Source: Halorubrum coriense DSM 10284
GTDB taxonomy: Archaea; Halobacteriota; Halobacteria; Halobacteriales; Haloferacaceae
Assembly: GCF_000337035.1 (NCBI RefSeq)
Contig: NZ_AOJL01000037.1
Coordinates: 1-64,000, forward strand
Direction of reading: 5' to 3'
Length of the DNA: 64,000 nt
This document shows, piece by piece, positions 1-9,172 of this stretch; the first letter of the stretch is position 1, and each line of letters opens with the position of its first letter. The position numbers and the translations under genes are program-made. The notes under the pieces were generated by a model. The model was not told the DNA's origin, searched no databases, and saw only the letters and a list, made by a program, of their open reading frames with translations.

Positions 1-108
1 GACATCTCGTTGGACGACCAGCATACCGACTACCGATTCCTCACGGCGGTCGAAGACGATCTCCACGAGTACGTTCGTCTCTATCTGACCGACAACGACC
101 TCCTCTGA
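1..108 (+). CDS. C-terminal end of a probable Nudix (GDP-mannose mannosyl hydrolase-like) protein, 5' end outside window
   Basis: The frame is open from base 1 and ends in TGA, giving 35 residues. The tail has a DDQHTDYRFL segment followed by LHEYVRLYL. This resembles the end of Nudix sugar-nucleotide hydrolases, in which a QH..Y/W segment precedes a HPY(T/V) motif near the C-terminus. The Nudix box itself would lie upstream of the window, so the family call rests on the tail only. Its place at the edge of a glycan gene cluster fits a sugar-nucleotide hydrolase. Confidence 0.4.
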   Translation, partial: DISLDDQHTDYRFLTAVEDDLHEYVRLYLTDNDLL

Positions 109-258
109 ATCCGGTGAGCGGATCCGGTCAGCGGAGCGCCCTTTCGCGTTACCCGAATCTCGATCGGATCGCCGCGCAAGAGGTCGCCGGGCCGCTCCGC
201 CCGCGAGATGGGTTCGAGACCAGTACAGTGCCGCCGTGCCTCGTCGAATAAAATCGAC

Positions 259-1287
259 TCAGATGAGTTCGTTCGTCCACGTCTCGGGCGTTTGCTCGTT
301 GACGATCTCACACTCGATGTGGTAGTCGAACTCCTTCGCTCCGCGCGCTTTCATCCACTCGATCATCTCCTCGAGCCCCTGCCGCAACGTGTACTCCGTC
401 TCGTAGTCGAGCAACTCCCGAGCCTTGTCGGCCGAACAGTTCGCCAACCTGACCTCCTGTGGCCGCTCCCGTTTGTAGATGGGGTCCAGATCAAAGTCGA
501 GGATGTCGGCGATCGTCTCGGCCAACTGGTTGATCGAGACGAACTCGTCGTCCGGACCGATGTTGATGACCTCGCCCGTGACGTCGTCGTAGTGGCCGAG
601 CTTCTGTAACGGCCGCACGTTGTCTTGGATGAACGTGAAGCAACGCTTCTGCTCGCCGTCTCCGTAGATGATGGGCTGTTTGCCCTGGAGCATCCTGTTG
701 ATGAAGATCGCGGCGACGTTGCGGAACGGATCGTCGTAGCGCTGCCTGGGGCCGATGATGTTGTGTGGAACGGCGATGACGTGCTCGAACCCGTGGACGT
801 CGGCCATCAGCTGAACCATCTCCTCCGCTGCGACCTTACTTACGGCGTACGGGTCTTGCGGTTGGGGCTCCATGTCCTCGGTGAACGGCGTCTCGTTTTC
901 GCCGTACCGGGACATACTCGAGCAGAAGACGAACCGTTCGACGCCGGCGTCGGCGGCCGCCGCCAACGTCGCGGTCGTTGACTGATATATACTCTGGTTG
1001 ACTCGCGCCGGCGAGAAGACGCTCAGTCCCTCGTACGCCAGTGCGGCAGTGTGATAGACTACGTCGGCCCCCGCCACTGCCTCCTTCATCTTCCAGACGT
1101 CCTTACAGTCGATCTCGTGAAGCTCCGCCTCCTCCGGAACGTTCGACTCGTATCCGCCACTGAAGTTGTCATTGCCGGCGACGGTGTGGCCCGCTTCGAT
1201 GAACGCGTCGGCGAGATGGCTCCCTAAGAACCCGGCAATCCCGGTGACGAACACGTCCTTCGAACGATCTGTGTTGGTTGCGGACAT
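259..1287 (-). CDS. NAD-dependent sugar epimerase/dehydratase (extended SDR)
   Basis: This is an extended short-chain dehydrogenase acting on nucleotide sugars, of the UDP-glucose 4-epimerase type; substrate not assignable. The N-terminal Rossmann motif is TGIAGFLG and the catalytic YxxxK is YAVSK. The family-typical block IIYGDGEQKRCFTFIQD in the C-terminal substrate domain supports the call. The frame extends 11 codons upstream to 1320, but the Met at 1287 (MSATNTD) starts nearer the Rossmann strand and is preferred. About 342 residues, normal for the family. Substrate supply for the glycan locus is the likely role. Confidence 0.9.
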   Translation of the reverse strand: MSATNTDRSKDVFVTGIAGFLGSHLADAFIEAGHTVAGNDNFSGGYESNVPEEAELHEIDCKDVWKMKEAVAGADVVYHTAALAYEGLSVFSPARVNQSIYQSTTATLAAAADAGVERFVFCSSMSRYGENETPFTEDMEPQPQDPYAVSKVAAEEMVQLMADVHGFEHVIAVPHNIIGPRQRYDDPFRNVAAIFINRMLQGKQPIIYGDGEQKRCFTFIQDNVRPLQKLGHYDDVTGEVINIGPDDEFVSINQLAETIADILDFDLDPIYKRERPQEVRLANCSADKARELLDYETEYTLRQGLEEMIEWMKARGAKEFDYHIECEIVNEQTPETWTNELI

Positions 1288-1322
1288 CGAACTGTCTACG
1301 GAGTGGTAAACCCAATTCAATT

Positions 1323-1338
1323 TAATTATAAATTAGTT
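1323..1338 (-). promoter_or_regulatory. AT-rich promoter of the sugar epimerase gene
   Basis: An AT-rich run that reads TTTATAATTAAATT on the minus strand lies about 35-50 bases before the chosen start at 1287. It is the only strong TATA-like element in this gap. It implies a short 5' leader, or a start close to 1320 or 1287. Confidence 0.5.
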
Positions 1339-1487
1339 ACCTGCGCGTAGTATTGTCCTAATTTACCGGTTAAATGCCGATATGTCAAACAGAACTGTCA
1401 GGATCTGAGCGTCAGACGCAGTCCAGCGATACTTGTACTCGGGTTTCACCGGATGGTGTCAAAATCGGCCATCCAGACCGCAGGGAC

Positions 1488-2741
1488 TCAGTCGTTCGCC
1501 TCGGTTCGGCGCTCCGCGAGAATATTCTCCCGGGTCTCGTAGGCCTGTTGAACGATGTCTTTGATCCAGATGTACTCGTAGGTACTCACTCGGCCGAGAT
1601 TGAACATGTTGTCGTACGCGCTCAACTTCCCGTTGATACGTTCGAACGTTTCTATCTGCTCGGTGACCGGCAGCGGGTACGCGCGCGGCGCTCGACGGAC
1701 CTGCGCGTCCAGTAACTCGGCGTCGATACCCTGTTCGTCGAGAAACTCGAGCAGGTAGTCGGCGTACCAGCGTTCGTCGTTGGACCAGGTATCGTCACCG
1801 ACGAAACAGGGGAACTCCACCGTGAGGATCTGCTCCCCGGCCGGCGTTTCCTGCGGCACGAACTCGTAGTCGGTGATGCGGGTGAAATCGTAGTGGTTCG
1901 GGAAGTAGCCCCAGTCGACGTGGTCGGGGAAGAGCGACTCGTCGGCACCGACGTGGGCACCGAGGATGACCATACTCCGGTACTCCAACGACTCGTCGGT
2001 GTCGACGACGATGCTCGGGTCGATCGTACTGACGAAGAGGTCGCTCTCGATCCGGTCGCCCGACTCCGTTTCGACGGCCGTTATTCGGTCGCCCTCCGTT
2101 TCCAATCCGGTGACTCCGTCGAAGACGATGTCACAGTCGGCGATCATCGACTGGAGAACGTCCGTGTACTTGTCTTCCGGGTAGTAGGCTCCACCGCCGA
2201 AGAACTCCTGCTCCTCGTCAGGAAAACTGATCTTGAAGTCGAACCAATCGCCCGTGATCCGCTTCGGGTCGATCCCCCAATGTTTCTCGGTGTAGCTCCG
2301 GTTGTACCGTTCGTACAGCGTTCTACCGACTTGGTTTATCATGTACTCCTCGAAGAACTCGGCGTCGGTCTTTCCGGGTGCCTGCTCAAGCTCTTCGCGG
2401 ATCTGGTCCGCGTCGTCCCACTCGTCGATGTTCTGCTTGCTCACCGGATAGTGGTGCGGGTCGTCGAGATCGCCTCGGGGGTACGTCGCGGCGTAAAACT
2501 CGTGTGGCTCGATATGGGTGAACTCCGAGAACAACTCACCGACTACCGCCTCTTCTTCATCGTCGAAAAACAGTAGATGCGGTGCGGAATCGCAGTGATA
2601 CCCGGTCTCAAACTCGATTTCGCGCAACAGCCCACCGACGGCGTCTCGCTCGATGACGGTCACGTCGAAGCCCTCGTTCGCTAGGAGGTAGCCGGTGGAA
2701 CAGCCCGCGACACCGGCGCCAATTATCGTGACATCTACCAT
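1488..2741 (-). CDS. UDP-galactopyranose mutase-like FAD protein
   Basis: A 417-residue flavoprotein. The N-terminal dinucleotide motif is IGAGVAGCSTG, followed by an acidic strand end (VIERD) for FAD binding. A central segment, EEYMINQVGRTLYERY then YTEKHWGIDP, closely resembles the YTEKQWG block of UDP-galactopyranose mutases, which interconvert galactopyranose and galactofuranose. Residues 270-417 are rich in aromatic residues as in Glf. It may act on another sugar nucleotide. It is cytoplasmic, and its position in the glycan locus supports a role in making an unusual furanose or related precursor. The ATG has a TATA-like box about 26-34 bases upstream, so the transcript is probably leaderless. 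Confidence 0.75.
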   Translation of the reverse strand: MVDVTIIGAGVAGCSTGYLLANEGFDVTVIERDAVGGLLREIEFETGYHCDSAPHLLFFDDEEEAVVGELFSEFTHIEPHEFYAATYPRGDLDDPHHYPVSKQNIDEWDDADQIREELEQAPGKTDAEFFEEYMINQVGRTLYERYNRSYTEKHWGIDPKRITGDWFDFKISFPDEEQEFFGGGAYYPEDKYTDVLQSMIADCDIVFDGVTGLETEGDRITAVETESGDRIESDLFVSTIDPSIVVDTDESLEYRSMVILGAHVGADESLFPDHVDWGYFPNHYDFTRITDYEFVPQETPAGEQILTVEFPCFVGDDTWSNDERWYADYLLEFLDEQGIDAELLDAQVRRAPRAYPLPVTEQIETFERINGKLSAYDNMFNLGRVSTYEYIWIKDIVQQAYETRENILAERRTEAND

Positions 2742-2765
2742 TACTCGTGGGGTCGGCGCAGACTC

Positions 2766-2776
2766 ATTAAATTATT
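2766..2776 (-). promoter_or_regulatory. TATA-like box of the Glf-like gene
   Basis: Reads AATAATTTAAT on the minus strand, centred about 30 bases before the ATG at 2741. This spacing is typical of a leaderless haloarchaeal promoter. Confidence 0.55.
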
Positions 2777-2930
2777 CACACCTTACGGCCGCTCGTCGGA
2801 GTATCGTTCGGACGCTCGCGGGCGCGCATCTCACGTACGGCGCAATGGGTGGCCTCGGCCGAGCTGACTGCGAGCCTAGGTCCCGTGGTCCGGTCGCGTG
2901 GAGTACGCGTGGACCCGTCGCGTACCGAGG

Positions 2931-3530
2931 TTACCGGTCCCTGAGCGCTTCGGCTCCCGGGGCGTCGTCCGCCAGCCAGAGCACCGTCGCCGCCGAAGCG
3001 AGTGCCAGTTCGACTACGCGGATGTATCGGCTGAGGCGTGCTCCGCTCGGCACGTGCCGCGCGGTCCAGCGCGGCTTCGCCTCGATGGCTCGATCGATTG
3101 CTGGCAACTGTTCGAGAAGCTGGAAGATCCCGTCTGCCGGGAGCCCGACCGGCCAGAGAACAAATCCGACCTCGACGAGGTCCCTCGCGAGCGTCCCTTG
3201 AAGCAGGAAGACCGACGCGTCGAGGAACGGATGAGAGACGTATCCGACCGCGAAGAGCACCACCGGGACCGCCGGTCCGCGACAGCGCCGGAGGACGGAA
3301 CCGAAGACGAGGATGGCAGGGATCGCGAAGAGCAGAGAATGAGCGACCGTCCGCCCGCTCGCGAACGGCCCGCCGACCGCGACCGCGAGCGGCTTATCAA
3401 CGAGATCCGGCAGCAGTGTCCCCACGACCACGAGGAGCGTCTCTCGGCGCGTTATCGATCGACGCCGAGTCGCACGGACGACTCCCGAAGCCAAGACATA
3501 CCCTACCGCCAGATGTGCGTGCGGGAGCAT
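2931..3530 (-). CDS. DUF457/YdjM-type inner-membrane metal-dependent hydrolase-like protein
   Basis: A 199-residue polytopic protein. Conserved features of the YdjM (DUF457) family are present: an N-terminal HAHLAVGY, a loop GTLLPDLVDKP after the first hydrophobic segment, AHSLL, and SHPFLD. These His and Asp residues suggest a metal site at the membrane. The biochemical function of the family is not firmly known. A larger member sits at 34169-35089. It lies between the Glf-like gene and a GT2 gene, all on the same strand, so it may be carried in the same transcription block. Confidence 0.75.
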   Translation of the reverse strand: MLPHAHLAVGYVLASGVVRATRRRSITRRETLLVVVGTLLPDLVDKPLAVAVGGPFASGRTVAHSLLFAIPAILVFGSVLRRCRGPAVPVVLFAVGYVSHPFLDASVFLLQGTLARDLVEVGFVLWPVGLPADGIFQLLEQLPAIDRAIEAKPRWTARHVPSGARLSRYIRVVELALASAATVLWLADDAPGAEALRDR

Positions 3531-3576
3531 AGCGAAACGAATTCAGGGGGGTTCATGCCGGATCATTCCGCGGGTC

Positions 3577-4818
3577 TCACTCCGCGCTCCCGAGCGCACT
3601 CAAGAAGAACGATGAGGACATGATCTGTGTCCCGAGGACTACCGAAATGAACGCGACGACGATCGCTTTCAAAGACGGAAGCGCCGTGTACCCGGTCGTC
3701 GCCCACGTTAGAAACACCGAGCCGAGGTACGCCAGTCCGAGTGCGCTGACGCCGACCCCCAAGCTCATCCCGTGCTCCAATCGCACGTGTTCTTTCGCCC
3801 ACTGGGTGAGCCGGTCTGAGGGCGCACGAATGCCGGTGTCAGCCGTCGCGCTGAACACTGCGAGACACCAGAACTGGAAGCCGGTGATGAGGGCCAACCC
3901 GCCCGCGACGGTCGTCAGTACGCCGGGCGAATACTGGCCGATCTGTGTGCCGCTGACCGACAGCACCAATGATACCAACCCGACCACAGCCAAGGCTGTC
4001 CCGGGAAGCGAGAAGATGTGTCCCGGAGTGTTGACGAGCATGAACCGGACGTGGCGCCAGCCGTCACGGAAACTGTGGAGCGTCGCGTCGCCCTCCCGCT
4101 CGTGGTAGACGATGGGGACCTCTTCGATGCGGAGGCCCTTCACCGACGCTTCCATCAGCATCTCGCTGGCGAACTCCATCCCGCCCGACGACAGTTCCAG
4201 CCGGTCGAGCGCGGCGCGAGTGAAGACTCGGAAACCGCTATGGGCGTCGCTAACGCCCGCGTCATAGAACATGTTCAGAAACCACGTCAGGAACGGGTTG
4301 CCGACGTATTTATGTAACAAAGGCATCGACCCGCTCTCTATCGTTCCGTTGAGACGGCTTCCGAGGACCATATCGGCTCTGCCGTCCCTAATCGGGGCGA
4401 GCAACTTCGGGATCGACGTGAAGTCGTAGGTCACGTCGGCGTCTCCCATGGCGATATACTCGCCGCGCGCTCGCTCGAACGCGTATCGATACGCGTTGCC
4501 GTACCCCATTTCGGTCGGCTCGACGACGATCGCCCCCTCGTGGCGCGCTATCTCGGGCGTCCGGTCGGTCGAGCTGTCGCTGATGATGATCTCCGTGGGC
4601 ACGCCGAGTTCGAGGATAGCCTGTTTTATTTTTTGAATACAAACGAAGACGCCCTTTTCCTCGTTGAGCGTCGGCATTATCACGCTCAGTACCGGGACCT
4701 GACTGCTGTCGGCCTGTACGAGTAGGTCCGAGACGTCCGGCTGGTCCCCCTCTCGATCCCTCGACTCGGAAGTTACGAGACTAGGATATTCCCGGCCGGT
4801 TGTGATGGTATCCTTCAT
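3577..4818 (-). CDS. GT2 glycosyltransferase with C-terminal membrane domain (dolichyl-phosphate sugar synthase-like)
   Basis: 413 residues. After about 40 polar residues comes a GT-A fold: VIMPTLNEEKGV (nucleotide site), the DSSTDRT block, then MGDADVTYD with the metal-binding DxD. GSRL and the MEFASEMLMEA stretch follow. Four hydrophobic segments follow from about residue 268 to the C-terminus. This layout is typical of enzymes that load a sugar onto dolichyl phosphate at the cytoplasmic face, or of membrane-tethered GT2 enzymes. A good ribosome site, GGAGG, lies six bases before the ATG. The start overlaps by ATGA with a 24-codon open frame. Confidence 0.88.
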   Translation of the reverse strand: MKDTITTGREYPSLVTSESRDREGDQPDVSDLLVQADSSQVPVLSVIMPTLNEEKGVFVCIQKIKQAILELGVPTEIIISDSSTDRTPEIARHEGAIVVEPTEMGYGNAYRYAFERARGEYIAMGDADVTYDFTSIPKLLAPIRDGRADMVLGSRLNGTIESGSMPLLHKYVGNPFLTWFLNMFYDAGVSDAHSGFRVFTRAALDRLELSSGGMEFASEMLMEASVKGLRIEEVPIVYHEREGDATLHSFRDGWRHVRFMLVNTPGHIFSLPGTALAVVGLVSLVLSVSGTQIGQYSPGVLTTVAGGLALITGFQFWCLAVFSATADTGIRAPSDRLTQWAKEHVRLEHGMSLGVGVSALGLAYLGSVFLTWATTGYTALPSLKAIVVAFISVVLGTQIMSSSFFLSALGSAE

Positions 4819-4889
4819 CTGTCCTCCTCTCGGAACGGTCGACGATCGCCGGGATCGGTCGGGTTGATGTCGCGCTTGTACTGGCTCAT
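4815..4889 (-). CDS. Possible 24-residue leader ORF coupled to the GT2 gene
   Basis: An ATG at 4889 opens a frame reading MSQYKRDINPTDPGDRRPF and ending in a TGA that shares ATGA with the start of the downstream GT2 gene. The ribosome site of the GT2 gene lies inside its last codons. The peptide is polar and unlike any family I know. It may be a real coupled micro-ORF or chance. A similar arrangement precedes the GH26-like gene at 15490. Confidence 0.3.
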   Translation of the reverse strand: MSQYKRDINPTDPGDRRPFREEDR

Positions 4890-5442
4890 ATCCGGCTGGT
4901 CACCCGACGCTAATTCGATCACAGGTGATAGTTATCCGTCTTTTACCGGTCTGACGGACCGGTATCAGGTGTTTACTAACCGATCCCGGAGCACCGCGTT
5001 GATTTGGGATCGCAACAGCCGGCTTCGTGGTCGATGGTCGATCGTCGGTAACTGTCTCCTTACGACGCCCTACGAATCGCAAAACCGAACGCCAGCCGAC
5101 GAGATCCGACCGCCGATAGATTATTACCGCCCGCCCCTGGAGAGCCGCGTTCGTGAGATCGAAGCGGCGTCGTAACGCGTCGTCCGGTCGCTCCGCCGGT
5201 GGACTGCGGCCGCTCCCGTCGACCGCTCTCCTCTCGGTAGGACGCGTGTGCCGGGTCAGGAATCCGAAGTTGGCCTCGCGTTCGACCGCGCCGTGTCCTT
5301 CGAGCAACTCAGAGAGCGGCAATGGGTGAGCCGACGCGCGATTCCCGCTGGGGAGCGTTCACGAACCTCCCAAAGAAGTGAAATACGATGCGCTCGCCGT
5401 GCCCGTGCTCTCCGTGTGCCGTGTTCAAACCCGTCTACTGCG
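4890..5442. other. 553-base gap without a convincing gene
   Basis: Short frames exist on both strands but have no family resemblance and no haloarchaeal amino-acid bias. The part nearest the GT2 gene holds a perfect inverted repeat at 4944-4964 and is more AT-rich. The rest may be decayed coding sequence, but I cannot name an ancestor. Confidence 0.5.
4944..4964. repeat. Perfect inverted repeat upstream of the GT2 unit
   Basis: TACCGGTC and GACCGGTA flank a five-base spacer. It lies 55-75 bases upstream of the micro-ORF start at 4889. No poly-T follows on the minus strand, so it looks more like an operator than a terminator. Confidence 0.4.
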
Positions 5443-6519
5443 TCAATCGCTGAGAGTGATCGACGAGTCAGCACCGACGGTGAGATTCAGACAGGTTGCT
5501 TGATCGCGGTTGCCAGATAGAGACGATCGTGGACCAATTACGCTTTCCTCAAGCGTACAATCGACCTCCGTCTTAACGCCGTCCATGATCACGGTCGAGC
5601 GAATATCCGCGTTCCTGATCGTACATTGGTTTCCGATGGTGACGTATGGACCGATCCTCGCGTCACTGCGAATCGACGTGTCTTCTCCGATATAAACAGG
5701 TCCCCGGATTTCTGTACCCGCCTCAACGGTCGCTCCCTCGGCGAGGCGAACTCTGCCTGTTATCTCGGCCCTGTCGGAAACGTCGCCTTCTATCTCAGGA
5801 ACCATCGATTCGACGAAATGTCGATTTGCTTTCCGGAGATCGTCGACCGTCCCGACGTCCATCCATACCCCAGTTGTCTCCGTCCAGTACGCTTCGTACT
5901 CCGATATCAACGTATCAATTGCGTGAGTGAGCTCGAGTTCGCCTCGGTCAGACGGTTCGAGATCCTCTATGATATCGAACACGGCCGGCGTGTAAGCTTG
6001 GACACCGATGTAAGCTGAATTCGTCGGGGGATCGTCTGGCTTCTCCAGTATCCGCCGTATCTCACCCTCCCCATCCAAATCCGCAATTCCAAATCGCGTC
6101 GGGTCATCCACGGACTTCAAGATGATTCCCACTTCGTGTTCGTTCGGATCAAACTCACGGACTAATTCGGCAGTGATGTTCTCTCCCGTGATCGTATCAC
6201 CGAAATATACGACGAATGGGCTATCACCGACGAACTCCTTCGCACAACGGACCGCGTCTGCCAGCCCTCGGGGGTCACCCTGATGAATGTACGTTACCGA
6301 AACGTCATACTCCGAACCGTCACCTATCTGTTCACGGACCTTTTCCGGGAAATCTCCGCCGAGAACGACGCCGATATCGTCAATCCCGGCCTGCTTGAGA
6401 TCTTCTATGACGTACTCTAAGACCGGCTTGTTCACAACGGGCAACAGTTGCTTCTGAGTAGCGTTAGTGAACGGTCGGAGCCTCGTTCCCGATCCCCCGG
6501 CGAGGATTACAGCTTTCAT
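5443..6519 (-). CDS. Glucose-1-phosphate thymidylyltransferase-type sugar nucleotidyltransferase, long form
   Basis: 358 residues. The N-terminal signature AVILAGGSGTRLRPFT binds NTP, followed by KQLLPVVNKP with the sugar-phosphate lysine. GDTI, EKPDDPPTN and a GVWMDVGTVDDL block are typical of RmlA. Residues from about 245 are a left-handed beta-helix with hexapeptide repeats, as in archaeal long-form RmlA enzymes. It should make dTDP- or UDP-sugar from sugar 1-phosphate. No rmlB, rmlC or rmlD neighbours are evident. Codon use is noticeably more AT-rich than in the flanking genes, which suggests separate acquisition. Confidence 0.9.
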   Translation of the reverse strand: MKAVILAGGSGTRLRPFTNATQKQLLPVVNKPVLEYVIEDLKQAGIDDIGVVLGGDFPEKVREQIGDGSEYDVSVTYIHQGDPRGLADAVRCAKEFVGDSPFVVYFGDTITGENITAELVREFDPNEHEVGIILKSVDDPTRFGIADLDGEGEIRRILEKPDDPPTNSAYIGVQAYTPAVFDIIEDLEPSDRGELELTHAIDTLISEYEAYWTETTGVWMDVGTVDDLRKANRHFVESMVPEIEGDVSDRAEITGRVRLAEGATVEAGTEIRGPVYIGEDTSIRSDARIGPYVTIGNQCTIRNADIRSTVIMDGVKTEVDCTLEESVIGPRSSLSGNRDQATCLNLTVGADSSITLSD

Positions 6520-6761
6520 ACGGCCGTCATTTCACCGAGGGACATAGTACCTTTGACGGGCAGGACATAATTGACCGATCGTAGGCTGAGCGGGCCGTAG
6601 CGAGAACTGCTAAAACAGCTCACACCCCTCCGGAGAACCAGTAGAAACGGACAGACGAGCCGTTTCCCCGCTCGTATGACCCGCGTGTCGGGGGGCTCGC
6701 TATGGAATGTTCCACCTACCAAAGTGCCCTTGGCTGGAGAACCGACAGAGGAGACGAACCC

Positions 6762-7733
6762 ATGAGCCACTCGACAGAGTCCGAAGCCACGACGCCGGTG
6801 CGAGGCGACGAACGGACCAGCGCGGCCGACTCGCCGGCCTCCGGGCCCGCAGTCGCTATCATAATTCTGACCTGGGAGAACTACGAGGAGACCGCCGACT
6901 GCCTCGATTCGCTCCGGTCGGTCGACTACGATAACTATCGCGTCATCGTCGTCGACAACGGCTCCGAGGACGGTTCGGTCGACCGATTGCGGCGGGAGTA
7001 CGGCTGGTGCGAGTTCGTCGTCAACGACGAGAACATCGGATTCGCCCCGGGAAACAACGTCGGCATCTCCTACGCGCTCGACACGGGAGCGGACTACGTG
7101 CTGCTCCTCAACGACGACACGATCGTACGGCCGGACTTCCTGACGCCGCTGGTCGACGCGATGGAGCGGTACGATAGGGTCGCCGCCGTCGGGGGCGTGA
7201 ACCTCTTGCCGGACTCCGGTGAAATTCACAACGCGGGGTACGTCTTCCACCCGTGGCTCGCGGCCAAGGGCGAACTACACCGGGAGCCGGTCTCCGACGA
7301 GCCCTATCCGGTCGATTTCGTACAGTCCTGTCTGATCCTCTTGGATCCGGAGTTCTTGGCGGAAATCGGGCTGTTGAACGAACAGTATTTCCTCGGGATG
7401 GACGACGTCGACCTCGCCTGGAAGGCGCGCGCGAACGGGTGGAAGGTGCTGGTCGCGCCCGACTCCCAGATATACCACCGCGTCGGCGAGACGGGGTCGA
7501 GTTCACCGTTTAGCATCTATCACAAGACGAGGAACAAACTCCAGTTCGCCGAGGAGAACCTCTCGCCGGCTCGCCGGCTCCCGCTGTACCTGTCGCTCCT
7601 GGCGTACCGATCCCTGCTGTCGATCTGGTGGGCGGTGTCCGGGAACCGACGGGCGATCCGAACGACGGTGCTCGGTGCGTACGACCACTACAGGGGCGTT
7701 GAGTTCCGGGATTACGACGAGATTTCCGAATAA
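6762..7733 (+). CDS. GT2 glycosyltransferase (rhamnosyltransferase-like)
   Basis: 323 residues from the preferred ATG at 6762, which follows a GAGGAG ribosome site; the frame extends 20 codons further upstream. After a polar N-terminus of about 28 residues it has AIIILTWENYEET, VVDNGSEDGS, NIGFAPGNN and LLNDDT, the last being the metal-binding DxD variant of GT2 family enzymes. A conserved GMDDVDLAWKA block contains the catalytic acidic region. The pattern matches O-antigen rhamnosyltransferases and WcaE-type proteins. No long membrane domain; a C-terminal hydrophobic patch may tether it to the membrane. It diverges from the nucleotidyltransferase gene across a 242-base promoter gap. Confidence 0.88.
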   Translation: MSHSTESEATTPVRGDERTSAADSPASGPAVAIIILTWENYEETADCLDSLRSVDYDNYRVIVVDNGSEDGSVDRLRREYGWCEFVVNDENIGFAPGNNVGISYALDTGADYVLLLNDDTIVRPDFLTPLVDAMERYDRVAAVGGVNLLPDSGEIHNAGYVFHPWLAAKGELHREPVSDEPYPVDFVQSCLILLDPEFLAEIGLLNEQYFLGMDDVDLAWKARANGWKVLVAPDSQIYHRVGETGSSSPFSIYHKTRNKLQFAEENLSPARRLPLYLSLLAYRSLLSIWWAVSGNRRAIRTTVLGAYDHYRGVEFRDYDEISE

Positions 7734-7791
7734 CAGGCGAGAGCGCGTCAACCTTCCCGGCCGCTCGACACTCGGTCCCGAGAGGACGGGT

Positions 7792-8961
7792 TCACTCGAC
7801 GCCCAGCGCGTCGATCACCGCGTCGTACTCGGCCATGAGCGAATCCCAGGAGTGTTGGGCCGCGATCTCGCGTCCCGATTCCCCGAGTCGGCGTCGCAGC
7901 TCCGGCGAGGACCGGAGCCGCTCGATTTCGCCCACGAACCCGTCCATGTCGTCACAGACGAGCGCCTCCCGGCCCGGCTCCACGGCCAACCCCTGGGTTC
8001 CGACGGTCGTCGAAACGACCGGGAGTTCGGCCGCGAAGTAGTCGAGCATTTTCAGTTTGGTTCCGGACCCGGTAGTCAGCGGACAGAGGGCGGCGTCGGC
8101 GAGACGCAACGCCCCGGCGAGGTCGTCGACGTATCCCGGGGCGTAGACGTTGTCTGCGGACACCGACAGCGGATTCCGGCCGAGGAGCAGGAAGTCGACG
8201 TCCGGCAGCGCTGGCGCGATGTCGTCGATAATTGACCTCGCGGCACGACGGTTCGGCGCGTAATCGTACGACCCGAGGAAGACGCAGGTGAATCCCTCAC
8301 CGGGTATCTCGCACTCGCGGGCGGCGGCTTCCGGGTCTCCACCGCGGTTTATCCGCTGGTAGTCACAGCCGTTCGGGATGACGAGCGCGTCGCTGGCCGA
8401 CCCGACGTCGAACCGCTTCCTGTCATCCTCCGATTGGAACACGGTCACGTCGGCGGCCTCGATGGCGTTCGCCTCGAACTCCCGGAAGTTCTCGACCAAT
8501 CGATGTCGGACGATCGCCGGAACGCTCCGCTCTCGCAGATACCCGTCAAGTATCTCGTGGTCGGCATTGTGCTTGTTCAACAGGAGCTCGGCGTCGTGGG
8601 ACCTCGCGAGACTGATGGCCGCGTCCGTCACCTGCGGGAACTCACACACGACGACGTCGAAGGATACTCCGGTATCTTCCACGGGCTCGACCATCGCGTC
8701 CGCGAGCGGTCGTCGGAGCGGATGCCGGGGTGACACCGCGAACAGGCCGGTCCAGAGTTCGTCCCAGACCGGCTGGTAATGAAACAGCGGGCTGGTCACG
8801 CCGATCGGTTCCATATCGCCGTCGAGGCGCTCGTCTCCGGGGGGAGCGGCGACCCACAGGTCACCGAGCGTGCTCAGCTTCTGTGCGGTCTTCCAGAGCC
8901 GAACCTCGGCTCCGTTCTTCGGCGGGTACATCGACGTTCGGCTCAGTTGAACGATGTTCAT
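7792..8961 (-). CDS. GT4 (group 1) glycosyltransferase
   Basis: 389 residues with a GT-B layout. The N-terminal acceptor domain starts MNIVQLSRTSMYPPKNGAEVR; the C-terminal nucleotide-sugar domain has FLGSYDYAPNRRA, LLGRNP, APGYVDDL and a GSGTKLKMLDYFAAELPVVST stretch. The usual ExFG-type motif is replaced by a KLKMLDYFA variant, as in many GT4 enzymes. It is a retaining glycosyltransferase on the cytoplasmic face. The gene converges with the upstream GT2 gene. A TACTTAC element lies about 135 bases upstream. Confidence 0.9.
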   Translation of the reverse strand: MNIVQLSRTSMYPPKNGAEVRLWKTAQKLSTLGDLWVAAPPGDERLDGDMEPIGVTSPLFHYQPVWDELWTGLFAVSPRHPLRRPLADAMVEPVEDTGVSFDVVVCEFPQVTDAAISLARSHDAELLLNKHNADHEILDGYLRERSVPAIVRHRLVENFREFEANAIEAADVTVFQSEDDRKRFDVGSASDALVIPNGCDYQRINRGGDPEAAARECEIPGEGFTCVFLGSYDYAPNRRAARSIIDDIAPALPDVDFLLLGRNPLSVSADNVYAPGYVDDLAGALRLADAALCPLTTGSGTKLKMLDYFAAELPVVSTTVGTQGLAVEPGREALVCDDMDGFVGEIERLRSSPELRRRLGESGREIAAQHSWDSLMAEYDAVIDALGVE

Positions 8962-9172
8962 AGCGCAGTGGTCGGGCTCGTCATCGCCGCTCGGGCGGGA
9001 TCGTCGCAGATCCGATCGCCGAGGCGAGGCGTCGAGCGAGCGACCCGGCCGGGGCGGACTGTCGTCGACTCACCGGAGGGGAGGGCGCGCCGTTTGTAAG
9101 TATGTATTGCGTACCCCGCGTCGCGCGGTCCGATCGCCGACGGGACCGGAGACGCGGACGGCAGATCGACCA

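Noticed and set aside
3014-3623. Overlapping frames on both strands around the DUF457 gene
   Set aside because: They are Arg/Ser-rich shadows of the membrane protein on the minus strand.
4900-5322. A 140-codon minus-strand frame in the gap upstream of the GT2 gene
   Set aside because: No family resemblance, a composition unlike haloarchaeal proteins and no promoter or ribosome site.
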